This document shows, in pieces, positions 34,790 to 44,961 of a DNA stretch of 64,000 bases. This DNA comes from Myxocyprinus asiaticus (lineage: Eukaryota > Chordata > Actinopteri > Cypriniformes > Catostomidae). Numbering within the stretch: position 1 is the first letter of the stretch; every line of letters begins with the position of its first letter. Location of the stretch: NCBI RefSeq assembly GCF_019703515.2, contig NC_059349.1:20742744-20806743 (forward strand), read 5' to 3'. Position numbers and translations under genes: made by a program. The notes below the pieces were generated by a model. That model ran no database searches. It had not been told where the DNA came from and saw nothing but the letters and a program-made list of their open reading frames with translations.

Positions 34790-34930
34790 CCCAATGCATA
34801 TAACAGAACGCAGGTGTCTTGAGACACATTTTAAAAGTTGATGTTCTTTTTAACCTATAAATGTTGCACTCCTGAGCGAGACGCTGAAAATAACAACTGG
34901 ATGCGGCACAACAGTCAAAGACATCCGTTT
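34790..34930 (+). repeat. Dispersed repeat shared with 55,055-55,190
   Basis: Both copies contain CAGGTGTCT, TTGATGTTCTTTTTAA, a GAGACGC block and GTCAAAGACA in the same order and orientation. Family unknown. Confidence 0.5.
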
Positions 34931-35054
34931 AGCTCAAGCGCATTTTGAACTTTAGGGTGGGCAAATGTTTGTCTCTTCATTGGACCCAGAGGGGAGTGTC
35001 AGAAGTTTCTGGGGGCCCAAGGAAAATCTAGGGGGGCAATAACCCAATTTTTTT

Positions 35055-35445
35055 CATCCTTATGTCCTTTATGTCTTTCTTCAATGGAACACAAAAGTAG
35101 ATTTTCATATAATGTCTGTAATGCTTTTTTCTATCCAATGAATATGGATGGTGATACTGACAAGCAAAAAAAAAAAAAAAAAAAAAAGGAAAAGACCAAA
35201 ATGTAAATTGTTATTTGATGAAAATCTTCCCCTTTACCATAGCTTTTAAATCGCACTTGTGTGCATTCAAACATAGTGCCTCAAGATGTGTCAGGTTTGA
35301 AATTGATGACATCAGACATCATTGGCTGTCACATTTGTATGCTTTAAATTGAACATAAGCATAAATAAGATTACATAGGAAAACAACTCAGGCTTGGAAT
35401 GACATATGGGTGAGTAGGCCTAAATGATGACAAATTTGTATTCAT
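35055..35445. mobile_element. Diverged palindromic MITE copy
   Basis: Left arm blocks TCTTTCTTCAATGGAACACA and right arm blocks CTTGGAATGACATATGGGTG and TAAATGATGACAAA match the family. The centre contains a poly-A run (35,166-35,187) and extra unrelated sequence. Confidence 0.5.
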
Positions 35446-35458
35446 TTTAATCTATTCC

Positions 35459-36478
35459 ATTAAAGGAATATTCCCGGTTCATTACAAGTTAAGCTCAATA
35501 AACAGCATTTGTGGCATAATGGTAATTACCACAAAAATGAATTTCGACGTGTCCCTCCTTTACTTAAAAAAAAAAGCACAAATCTAGGGTACAGTGAGGT
35601 ACTTACAATGGAGGTGAATAGGGCCAAATTTTGGAGGGTTTAAGAGGCAGAAATGTGAAGCTTATAATTATACAGAAGCACTTACAATAATTCTTCTGTT
35701 AAAACTTCCCTATTATTTGAGCTGTAAAGTTGTTTAAATCTGTTTTTGCAGTGTATACATCGTCAGGGCAACAAAGTTGTAAAATTGGACATAACCAGAG
35801 ACTATATAGCAGAGGCGGGCCATTTCTATTAAAATTAATACGAGAAATTGGAACGCCCAACAATCAACGGATGTAGAAAGGAAGTCCTGCCTTACAGGTA
35901 AAAGAGCCAATCACCTATTAGATACAGACATCGCATGTCAATCAACTTGAGAACGTGCATGCACATTAACTATACAAGCCGGGAAAATTGCGTCTTTTAG
36001 CATGATGTGGGGTAAAAGCACAATTTATGATACCAGTGTTGTCAAATTTTACTGCTGATTTGAAATATGTTCTTTGATTGTAATCTTAACCAACCGTTTT
36101 GGAGATTTTGGTCTTTCTCCATTCAAGTAGATAGGAGCAGCTTGCATGCCGCTTGTTTACATAGAAAAATAGCTGCCCGAGAGAGTTCCAGTGTACTGAC
36201 TTGCTAGAAAACTTTGATATAACTTTACACAGAAAAAGTTAGTAAGCGATTTTATCACACTAAAATCATGTTAACACGCATATTGTTTATGTCTTGTGTC
36301 TATACTTTTGAAACAGTGAGTATTTTAACATTTATGGATTGGCCCCATCCACCCAGATTTGTGCTTTTTTTAAAGAATTATTTAAAGAAAAAATATTTTT
36401 TGTAGTAATCAATATTATGCCCCAAATGCTGTCGATTGAGCTAAACTTGTATTGAACCTAGAAAATTCCTTGAACTCT
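35459..36478. mobile_element. TTAA-type TIR element (copy 2), about 1 kb
   Basis: The left boundary is TTAA|AGGAATATTCCCGGTT and the right is TATTGAACCTAGAAAATTCCT followed by TGAA. Both ends continue with ACAAGTTAAGCTCAAT-like and GGCATAATGGTAATTACCAC/GTAGTAATCAATATTATGCC blocks. The interior (about 35,750-36,300) is absent or shorter in the copy at 20,060, so this is the longer form. No transposase frame is visible. Confidence 0.7.
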
Positions 36479-36880
36479 TTGTTGTCAAGTCACAATATTA
36501 TACACACAATACAATGTGGGGCTTTGCCACTAAGAGAAACCTTTGCTCTGTTCTGACATCAGTTATTAGCTCTCTCTGAAACTCAGTGCTATTTCTCGTA
36601 CAGTATGTTAAGCCAGCATGCTTTGTAGAGGAATGGTGAGCTTCATTAAGTGAGAGGTAGTAGATTTATGAACTCCAGTCTCTCTGCAGACTCCTCTGGA
36701 ATGGCTGAGGTCTAAGTGAGCACAGATATGATGAATATACTACACTCTGGGATTGGCCAGGGTCAGTGAATCCAGAAATGTGAGTCTCTAAGATAACTCT
36801 GCTGTGTTCATTATTGCTAGTGTGAGGATGCTTGGGATGCTGCCCAATCAGTACTGTATTAATATAGAATGTAATCTGTA
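36479..36880. other. Unique non-coding DNA
   Basis: No repeat or gene recognised. Confidence 0.45.
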
Positions 36881-37125
36881 TTAAAGGGTATTTTATCCAA
36901 AAATGAAAATTCTGTCATTATCTTCTCACACTTCATTTCTTCCTAGGTACACAAAAGAAGATGATAAGCAGAATGTTAGAGACTGACAGCCTCAGTCCCC
37001 ATTCACTTTCACTGTATGGAAAAAAAAGCATGGTCAACATTCTTCAGAAAAAATAAAGTCTTACAAGTTTGTAATAACATGAAGGTGAGTAAATGATGAT
37101 AGATTTTTCATTTTTGAGTTAACTT
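36881..37125. mobile_element. Palindromic MITE, same family as 589-1319
   Basis: It starts TTAAAGGGTATTTTATCC and ends TTTTTGAGTTAACTT. AAAAATGAAAATTCTGTCAT on the left matches ATGATGATAGATTTTTCATT on the right. The central GCCTCAGTCCCCATTCACTT block is the family's loop region. Confidence 0.75.
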
Positions 37126-38458
37126 ACACTCTTCGTTCAACATTTAGACCATTATGACTAACAGTCAAATGATAATTACTAGAATCTCATTTAATTTTGC
37201 ATGTTGCAGACAAGAGTATTATATGAAATCTAATAATGAATGGCTATTCAAGACATTAAACAACTACAAGTTAGTGAAATTCATAAGTCTTTTCAAAAGG
37301 AACACACAGAACAAGTTTGAATCCTACTGGACTCTCATGGTGATTACCAAGACAATGGCGGGTTTGGCTGTGCTGCAGAGATGAGGCGTATTGGTTGGCC
37401 TAAATTAAAAAGGAAATTAGATTTTTCTTCTTAGATCAAGTCCAAGCACTTTAATTTACTAGTCAACAATAGGAAAGGGAGCGTGAGGATGGGCCTACCT
37501 TTGTGCTCTCAGATAGCCAAAAATATCAAATCAATCTCCTCATTAACATTACTAATTCTTGCGTAGGCAGTTTCCTGCAACTAAAAATTGGCCTGGCAGT
37601 ATTGTTAGTTCAGGTGTTTGATGTAATTGATTTTTTTTTTTTTTTTTTTTTGTAATGAAAAGCCTCAATGAAATAGAAAGCAAATGAATGAAGGGAGGGC
37701 GTATTTGAACCGAATTCCCCTCACAAGGAGGATTTAATAGAATATTTCCATTTCACTTGCATATCTTTCCCATAAATTGTTGAAATGTCTAAAACATTGA
37801 TTTGTTATCTAAATGTTTGTTCTATTGTGCTTAAAGGACCATTTTCACAATGGTCCTGTTCATAACTTCTCACAATTGGACTTCGGGGGGTGGGAGATAC
37901 TCACCTGATACTATCATCTTATAATTATCCATTTAACATAATTTGTTTGTTTTGTTAAGAGAAAAAGGCATGTAGGGGAGGGAGAAGTGCTTTCTTTCTC
38001 TGCTTCTCTCTTGTTCTCTCACCCTGTTTATTATACACAGCTGTGTTAGTGTGTTAAAAGATGTCTGTGATAATGGTGGAGGAAATCAGCCTGTCAGAGG
38101 GTGATACAGGCTCCACATACTGACCCTATCACCCAGCTCCTATCAGTCAGCCTGGCCTTGGTTCGACTCCTCACCTCCTGATCCCTTTCCTCAGTTCCAC
38201 AGTACCTAGAAGAAAAAAAAAAAAACATAGCCAGACCTAAATAGTTAGTCTGTACTGTGAGAGGGCCAACCTCTCTCAAAGCCTTTGTTATGACTACTAC
38301 TAATTATCTGACCTAACAAAACTCTTCTCGAGATGTTGAAAGGTGGCAGCGGGTGCTTTCATTCTAGACATTTTGGTGAGGACCCCAGTCCATCTGACAT
38401 CAGTGTTCAGATCTTGTATTCTTTGCATCTCTTGCAATGCATCCACGGCAGGCAAACA
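37126..38458. other. Non-coding DNA
   Basis: A T-rich run lies at 37,631-37,652. Other stretches look unique. Open frames at 37,154-37,384 and 38,094-38,279 show no known domain. Confidence 0.45.
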
Positions 38459-39165
38459 CATTTACATTTATTCGTTTAGCAGATGCTTTTATCCAAAACG
38501 ACTTACAAAACGAGGAAGGATGCAACATAAGCGATTCATCTTAAGGAGACAGTAACACGAAAAGACCTACATTACAAAGTTTTCACTGCATTAGAAAAAT
38601 ACGAGCCAAGAGAGATTAGGGTGCGACAAGAATTTTTATTATTATTATGAGTGTATGGTCAATTGCTCATGAAAAAGTTGTCTTTAGCCATTTTTTAAGA
38701 GAGGGAGTCTGCTTCACGGATGGAGTTGGGAAGGTCATTCCAACATGGAGGTACAGTGAAGCCGAAAGTCCGTGAAAGTGATTTGGTGCCTCTTTGTGTT
38801 GGTACCACAAGGCGCCACTAATTTACAGACCGCAGTTTTCTGTTGGGAACATAGCTCTGCAGGAATGATTTAAGGTAATCTGGAGCAGACCCAGTGACTG
38901 TTCTGAATGCCAACATCAGAGCCTTGAACTTTATACATGCAGCAACCGGCAGCCAGTGTAGAGAGACATGGAGGGGTGCAACATGTGCTCTCTTGGGTTC
39001 ACTGAAGACCAGCTGTGCTGCTGCATTCTGGATTATTTGCAGAGAATTGCACATGCAGGAAGGCTGGCTAAGAGAGCATTACAGTAGTCCAGTCTAGAAA
39101 TGACAAGAGACTGAACAAGGAGTTGTGTGGCATGATCAGAGAGGAACACAATTGCTGTTCTGCAT
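38459..39165 (-). pseudogene. 5'-truncated LINE, reverse-transcriptase C-terminus
   Basis: On the minus strand, DHATQLLVQSLVISRLDYCN (about 39,140-39,080) leads with a frameshift into LQIIQNAAAQLVFSEPK and LHWLPVAACIKFKALML (39,054-38,818). This is the typical end of CR1/L2-type reverse transcriptases. The 3' end carries TTTAGCAGATGCTTTTATCC and AACGACTTAC (plus strand, about 38,478-38,510), a conserved LINE tail also found at about 52,450 and 57,400 in the opposite orientation. Confidence 0.75.
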
Positions 39166-40489
39166 TTTCTGTGCAAGTTTTGTTGGTGAATCTAAAGGGA
39201 CAGAAACAAGAATAAACAGTGAAGCTGGTATCTTCTCGTCCTGAGTTGTTACCTAGCCAAAGTGGTAAAACGTTGCTGCCAGTACTCAAAGTGATACTCA
39301 TGTTGATGAGGCAAATGTATTGCAGTTTGCACCCAAAAGTACAATGTGAAAAGAGACCTGCAAGGGGAGTAAGGTGAAATTTAACCAGGGTCCAGACAGA
39401 ACTATCGAACCAAGTGTGAAAACTGCCTGAACATGTCCTAGAGTTAATCACCCCCTAAAAGTGCAATACAGTAGAACAAATGAACCATATTCTGTTGAAT
39501 TAGTAGTAGTAGTAATGACTTCTACATGCGCCACGTCTGTCCGAAACATCAATACAGTCACGTTTCTGACTCTCCCTCTCTGAAACCACAAGATGACACA
39601 AGATTCTCCCTTTATTGACTGTAACTGACATCTTCATCCGATTGCCGACGTCTTTCCTTCCTCCAATGTCGGTGCTCTCACCTGCTGTGTTTCCACCCGG
39701 TTGCGTGGTGGTGCGCTGGGATTTCACAGTGTTCTGACTTAAGCTGACACCGTGACAGGCGAGCAGGTGGGAGAAAAGCGCACTAGTCATTCTCAGACAG
39801 AAAGTGCAATAAAAGGGAGCTTATCAAAAAGCCCCATCAAAGCAGAAACATTCCTTCAAATGAAATGAGTTGAATGCAACTTTGCAGCAAGGGGAGAGAC
39901 AAAAAGAAAATAAAAATGCTAAGTATTCAACATATACTCCATTAAATCTTGGAGTGTTTCTGCTTTCTCAGCTAGCTTGCACAATATAATTAAATCCCAT
40001 CATGTTTTTGAGCACATTTGAATGTGATTTATTCCAGTAAGGGAGGGGTAAGAGGCACAACAGGCCATATAAATGATCATTTCTGAAACCAAAACCATAC
40101 CATACCATCTAACAAAAAATAGGTTTTGCTGAAGAAGATTATTATGAGTAGCAATAAATAAATGTTTTATTTAAATACACTGGGACTTATTCGTGAAAAG
40201 CAACCAGAACCAATTTGTGTGTTAATCATTCATGAACCAATTTTAACATAAATCAATTAAAGACAATTAATATACGACATTCTCTAGTGTAAGAATGGTT
40301 TTACTAACAATAATAGATCAAATTTGTTCTGGTCCTGTTTTTGAAAAATGCCATTGTCTTTTTATTGTCTTATTATAGAAATAAGAACATGAAATACATT
40401 TTTGTGTTTCTGGGTCAAGACTCTAAAAATATGTTGCAAGTTTGATCTGATAAGGTTACGGATAGCAAGGGAAACCAATGCTAAATGCA
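39166..40489. other. Non-coding DNA
   Basis: A minus-strand frame at 39,790-39,500 contains CAG|GTGAGAG, a possible splice donor, but nothing else supports a gene. 39,890-40,300 appears unique. Confidence 0.4.
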
Positions 40490-40915
40490 TTAGTTAGTAA
40501 ATCAAAATTGCAGCATGATCTCACTAAAATTGCGTAACTGTGGCAACTTTTTTACGAAACTAAATTACGTGCTTCATTACATGTTTCGCTGCAGTTTTCC
40601 AGTGAAATGTCCAGCAAGGGCGCCAAAAGTGAGTAATAAGTACAACGTAACTCCCTAACCTAAAACTTTAACCTAAACCTAACCAACAGTGTCCTAAATG
40701 CAAATGAGAGATGAACAAAACTGACATCCTTACCCTAAACCAACACCTAAAGCTAACTAATAGTGTCCTAAAAGCAAATGTGCCATGAAAAGCACGTTTT
40801 CTGAAGCAAACACGTTAATTGTTCTCACATGTCAGCTTGCTTGCTTGTCTGGGCTCGAAACGCAGTCTGCTGAGTTCAAAGTTCAACACTCTTTCAGGTG
40901 AGCTATCGCACAAGC
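40490..40915 (-). mobile_element. Probable tRNA-derived SINE
   Basis: On the minus strand the head contains TAGCTCACCTG (40,905-40,895), a box A-like motif, and GTTTCGAGCCC (40,861-40,851), a good box B match, about 35 bp apart as in a tRNA promoter. Downstream it contains GGTTAGGTTTAGG-type sequence (plus-strand AACCTAAACC-like, about 40,665-40,682), as in other fish repeats in the window. Ends are approximate. Confidence 0.5.
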
Positions 40916-41808
40916 TAATCACATTGAAATAAGTGTGTAAGGGCCTATTTACACTTGGCCACTTCATGCGTTTTTACTTATCGGATTGCTATCTGATTGA
41001 AAAAGCTCATTCCATTTACACTTGGCCAAATCAGTGTGTCTCCGCCAAACAGATATAAATCCGATCTTCAATTCCCACGCTATATGCTAATAAAACAGAG
41101 TTCACTTCCGTGATTATGCTAATTCAGTTAATTTAAAAGATGTGCTTTATTATTTGATTCCAAGTTAATCTGCCCAGCACGCGTGTTTCTGTGTATGGGC
41201 GCACTGTGTGTTTTACCCCTCGGGGCATGCCGTAGGCAGTGTTGGGCAAGCTACTCAAAGAAATTAGCAAACTAAGCTACTGACTACTCAACAGAAAAAT
41301 TAGTTAAGCTAAGCTAAAAGCTACACTTCAGAGAAAGTAGTAAGTTACACTACAAGCTACATGGCAAAAGTAGCTTGCTACATTTATCCTACTTCATATT
41401 ATTTCAACCGCAGATGCACTGAGCACACCGTCATAGACAAAGCATGTGAAACAAAAAAACCAACAAAAAACAGAAAGCATGTCAATTCATATTTAGACAT
41501 GCTTTTTATATAAACCCATGTGTTCAACATTTAAAGTCACTATTTTTACATTTTATTTTTCAGATTTATTCTGCTACCTCAAACACGTGTTCAATATGAA
41601 AAATCACTATTTTTACATTTTATTTTTCAGATTTAGACTACTACCTCTACAAACCCATACCCATTTATATAAAATTTCATTTGTACATCCCTGTATAAAA
41701 ATTCTGTGTACATACAGTATACTATTCATCTATATATTCATCTATACAATACAGAAGTACAGCAGTGAGACACAAAACTACAGGATATATCATCAGAGGC
41801 CATATTTC

Positions 41809-42127
41809 TTGTGTGTGTGTGGGGGGGGGGGGGGGGTTTGGGGGCAGGTTTAAGTGGTTTACGAGGACTTTTTTTTTAGGTTACAAACTGGTAATTACAA
41901 GGGTATTATGTTATAAATGTGGTTTATGAGGACATTTCTAGTGTCCCCACAATTTAAATCGCTTAAAAAACATACTAAACGATGTTTTATTGAAAATGTA
42001 AAAATGCAGAACGTTTTTTGTGAGGGTTAGGTTTAGGGGTAGGGTAAGGGGATATAATCTATAGTTCATACAGTATAAAAATCATTATGTCTATGGAGAG
42101 TCCTCATAATGATAGCTGTACCAACGT

Positions 42128-42187
<60 letters not shown>

Positions 42188-42441
42188 AGGTTTAACCTCC
42201 ATTGTGGGGACCAAATGTCCCCACAAGGATAGTAAAACCTGAGATCACCTACATTGTGGGGACCAGCCAGCAGTCCCCACAAGGGAAATGGCTTAGTAAA
42301 CAGTTTTTGAAAATGTAAAAATGCATAAAGGTTTCTTTGAGGGTTAGGATTAGGTGTAGGGTTAGGGGATAGAAATTATCGTTTCATCTGTATAAAATCC
42401 ATAGAAGTCTATGGAAAGTCCCCACGATGATATAAAACAAA

Positions 42442-42476
<35 letters not shown>
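41809..42476. repeat. Duplicated repeat bounded by GT microsatellites
   Basis: Microsatellites lie at 41,809-41,836 (TG then poly-G), 42,130-42,185 and 42,444-42,476 (TG, then AG). Between them are two related units (about 41,860-42,125 and 42,190-42,440), each containing TCCCCACA motifs, AAAATGTAAAAATGCA, TGAGGGTTAGG, GGTGTAGGGTTAGG-like sequence and TCTATGGA. This is a common fish microsatellite-associated repeat. Confidence 0.65.
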
Positions 42477-42487
<11 letters not shown>

Positions 42488-42539
42488 CAATAACAATGTG
42501 ATTTCTGATGGTATCAGATGGTAATACCATGGTACTTTA

Positions 42540-42890
42540 ATAAAACTTAATAATAATAAAACGTTATTTTCTATAGCGCCTTTAAAAGTTGCATCTCAAA
42601 GCGCTTTACAAGAGAAAAATAAAAATACATTGAAATACAATCAGTTTAAAAAGAATACAATAATAATCACATAATCACAGAAAAGCAACCCTAAAAAGTG
42701 AGTTTTAAGAGAAGATTTAAAAATACTAAAAGATTCAGCATGTCTAACCTCAGAGGGAAGAGAGTTTCACAGTTTTGGAGCAAAAGTAAGAGAAGGCCCT
42801 GTCACCCATAGAACGTAGACGAGTAGGAGGAACAGTTAAAAAACCAGATTCGGAGGAGCGGAGATCACGCATTGGAGTGTAGGGGTGTAT
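42540..42890 (-). pseudogene. 5'-truncated LINE 3' end
   Basis: A minus-strand frame (42,947-42,750) contains LRSSESGFLTVPPTRLRSMG and DRAFSYF, which resembles the extreme C-terminus of a LINE reverse transcriptase before the usual APKLWNSLP block, here degraded. The 3' end shows CTATAGCGCC and TCTCAAAGCGCTTTACAAG (plus strand, about 42,573-42,612). Confidence 0.6.
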
Positions 42891-43991
42891 ACTTTGATAT
42901 ACAATTATCATATTTATGTACCATTCTGTATTTGCATGGTGCTTCAAAGTACTTCAAAGAATGCCATGTTACTACCATGGTAAATTTATATATGATTACC
43001 ATATTCATATAATATTGTATTGACGTAGTGCTTCAAGGTAATTGAAAAAATACTATAGTACATCGCTATATGATTACCATATTCATATATCCTACAATTG
43101 TATTAACATAGTGCGTCCAGGTAATGGTACATGTCCAAAAAACATGGTAAAGCCATGGTACTTTTTTATGTGTTTTCGTGTAGGCTAATAAGTGTTTTGA
43201 TACACTTTTGGTTGGAAAACCTATTTACCTGCAGAAGTCGTTTACAAGCTGCAACGTGTTGAACTTTTGAAAGACTTTCTTCATCACTGGCAAACAATAG
43301 GACACATTTGCAGATTTTGTTTCCATTGACTGTAGATCCACTGCAACCAGCGTTATCTTTATTTTCCTTGTTATAAAATACTCTGTGAGCTTATTGGTAA
43401 GTGAGAGCGCACGCAAGTTTTCTGAGGCATTCAGATTGAATCACAAACTGATTCAGACTGCTTTCCTATCACGTGTGACCAATTCATTTTAAAGAACCGA
43501 CTCAGATGAGCGATTAATTTGTGATCTGACAAGTTTAGTTTTGATTCAAACTGACGATAGTAAACACCAGGTACAAGGCATGATGTAGCTTTTCTCAACG
43601 CTATGCCGCTACCTTGTCAAAAATTTAGCTTTGCTATTGAAAAGCTACTTGATTTAAAAATTAGTGAAGTTACTACCTCACTACTCAGAAATGTAGTTAA
43701 GCTAATAGCTTCGCTATTTATAGCTGTTATATTTAGCATTTTTCCTATGCTCACATAGCGCTATTTGGGCAGTGTAAAGTTTACAAATGTGACTTCAACA
43801 GCCAGATGCATTTAGACTTGTCCAGTTTCGTCTGGAATGCGATTCAACCACCTCCTGAAGTGGTTTGAGTGATCGGATTGCAGTCCATCTCGAATGCATT
43901 TCGGAGGGCATTTACACCTGGTCTTTTCATGATCGGATAGTTATCCGATAAGTGAAAACGCATGAAGTGGCCAAGTGTAAACAGGCCCTAA

Positions 43992-44155
43992 ATGTAGGTG
44001 GGTCTGAAGTACAAGTGTTAAAATGTATAGTATTTCAAATGATGTGTTATAGTAAAAGTTTTTCAGTGTATGAGAAACAGAGCAAAAAATAAGTGTTTAT
44101 AAAATCATAATCAGTCGTACATTGTAGTCATAATTTGTGTGAAAGTGAATAAAAC
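43992..44155. other. Short unique spacer
   Basis: Nothing recognisable between the Harbinger-like and gypsy elements. Confidence 0.5.
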
Positions 44156-44961
44156 TGTTGGGATTCGGGACTGAGATGCAGGCTCCATGAGTATGTGTGC
44201 GTTTGCATGTGTTATTTGTCGTCTCGGTTGCGTTTCCCTCTCGCCGGCAATGCCACGTGGTTCGCAGCGTGTGTTGATGTTTGTGTGTGCATAGTGGCGG
44301 TTTTGACAGCGCCACAGGGTTTGTCACCTGTTTTGTTGTGTGGGTGTGTGGTGGAGGTTTTGACAGTTTGCACCTGTTGCTTGTGAGAGCAATTTCCGCA
44401 CAGCTGCAGCTGTCATGGTGGTTCAGCGGTTAAGGCTCTGGGTTACTGATCAGAAGGTTGGGGTTTCAAGCCCCAGCACTGCCAAGATGCCACTGTTGGG
44501 CTCTTGAGCAAGGCCCTTGACCCTATCTGCTCCAGGGGCACTGTATTATGGCTGACCCTGTGCTCTGACCCCAGCTTAGCTGGGATATGTGGAAAAAAGA
44601 ATTTCATTGTATATGTGCAAATGTATGTGTGACAAAAAATAAAGGATTCATTGCTCTCACCTGATGCTTGTTTGTTTGTCACTTTATATTTCTCCTCTTG
44701 TCTGGCACTAGTCGCCAGATTGTTAGTTACTACTGCAAAACTCTCTAGCCCTCTCATTCTGTTGCTTATATTACCAGTCTGTCAGTCTCTTTGTTAGTAG
44801 TTCGTCTTGATTTGGGGAGATTTTTCTCTTACCTGCAACCTAACTCCCCTCCCTCTATTGGATCTGCCATCCCCCGGCACTAAGCCCACCACCGCCTCCA
44901 AGCCAAGGGTGCTCAGCCATGCCTGGACTGCTCCTTTGTTTTTTTGTTTTTTGGTGAAAAT
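44156..44961 (+). repeat. Left LTR, truncated, with nested SINE
   Basis: It matches the right LTR from TGTTGGGATTCGG onward, including CCCTCTCGCCGGCAATGCCA, GTGTGCATAGTGGC and CTGGACTGCTCCTTTG. About 110 bp near its end and everything after GGTGAAAA are missing compared with the right LTR. No primer binding site is recognisable behind it. Confidence 0.75.
44417..44647 (+). mobile_element. tRNA-derived SINE inserted in the LTR
   Basis: Box A TGGTTCAGCGG (44,419-44,429) and box B GGTTTCAAGCC (44,462-44,472) are 32 bp apart. The body follows with GAGCAAGGCCCTTGACCC and CTGACCCTGTGCTCTGACCC, ending in GTGACAAAAAATAAAGGAT. The right LTR lacks this block. TCAT on both sides (44,413-44,416 and 44,648-44,651) may be the target duplication. 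Confidence 0.75.

Larger units (their letters stand above)
41237..43745. mobile_element. Nested TAGC-rich TIR element
   Basis: It begins CAGTGTTGGGCAAGCTACTC. The left arm (to about 41,380) and the right arm (about 43,580-43,730) are both dense in AGCTA/TAGCT motifs and are inverted relative to each other. The outer right end is diverged, so that boundary is approximate. The CAG start suggests hAT. Confidence 0.45.
40941..43988. mobile_element. Harbinger-like TIR element, 3 kb, with nested insertions
   Basis: Termini are GGGCCTATTTACACTTGGCC and, inverted, GGGCCTGTTTACACTTGGCC, continuing for about 55 bp with few differences. TAA flanks both sides (40,938-40,940 and 43,989-43,991), the 3-bp TWA duplication typical of PIF/Harbinger. 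No transposase or Myb-like frame is visible. Most of the length is made of later insertions: a TAGC-rich TIR element, a GT-bounded duplicated repeat and a LINE fragment. Confidence 0.7.

Noticed and set aside
39500..39790. 96-codon minus-strand frame with CAG|GTGAGAG donor-like site
   Set aside because: No acceptor partner, no domain, no GC-rich promoter; a chance donor is more likely.
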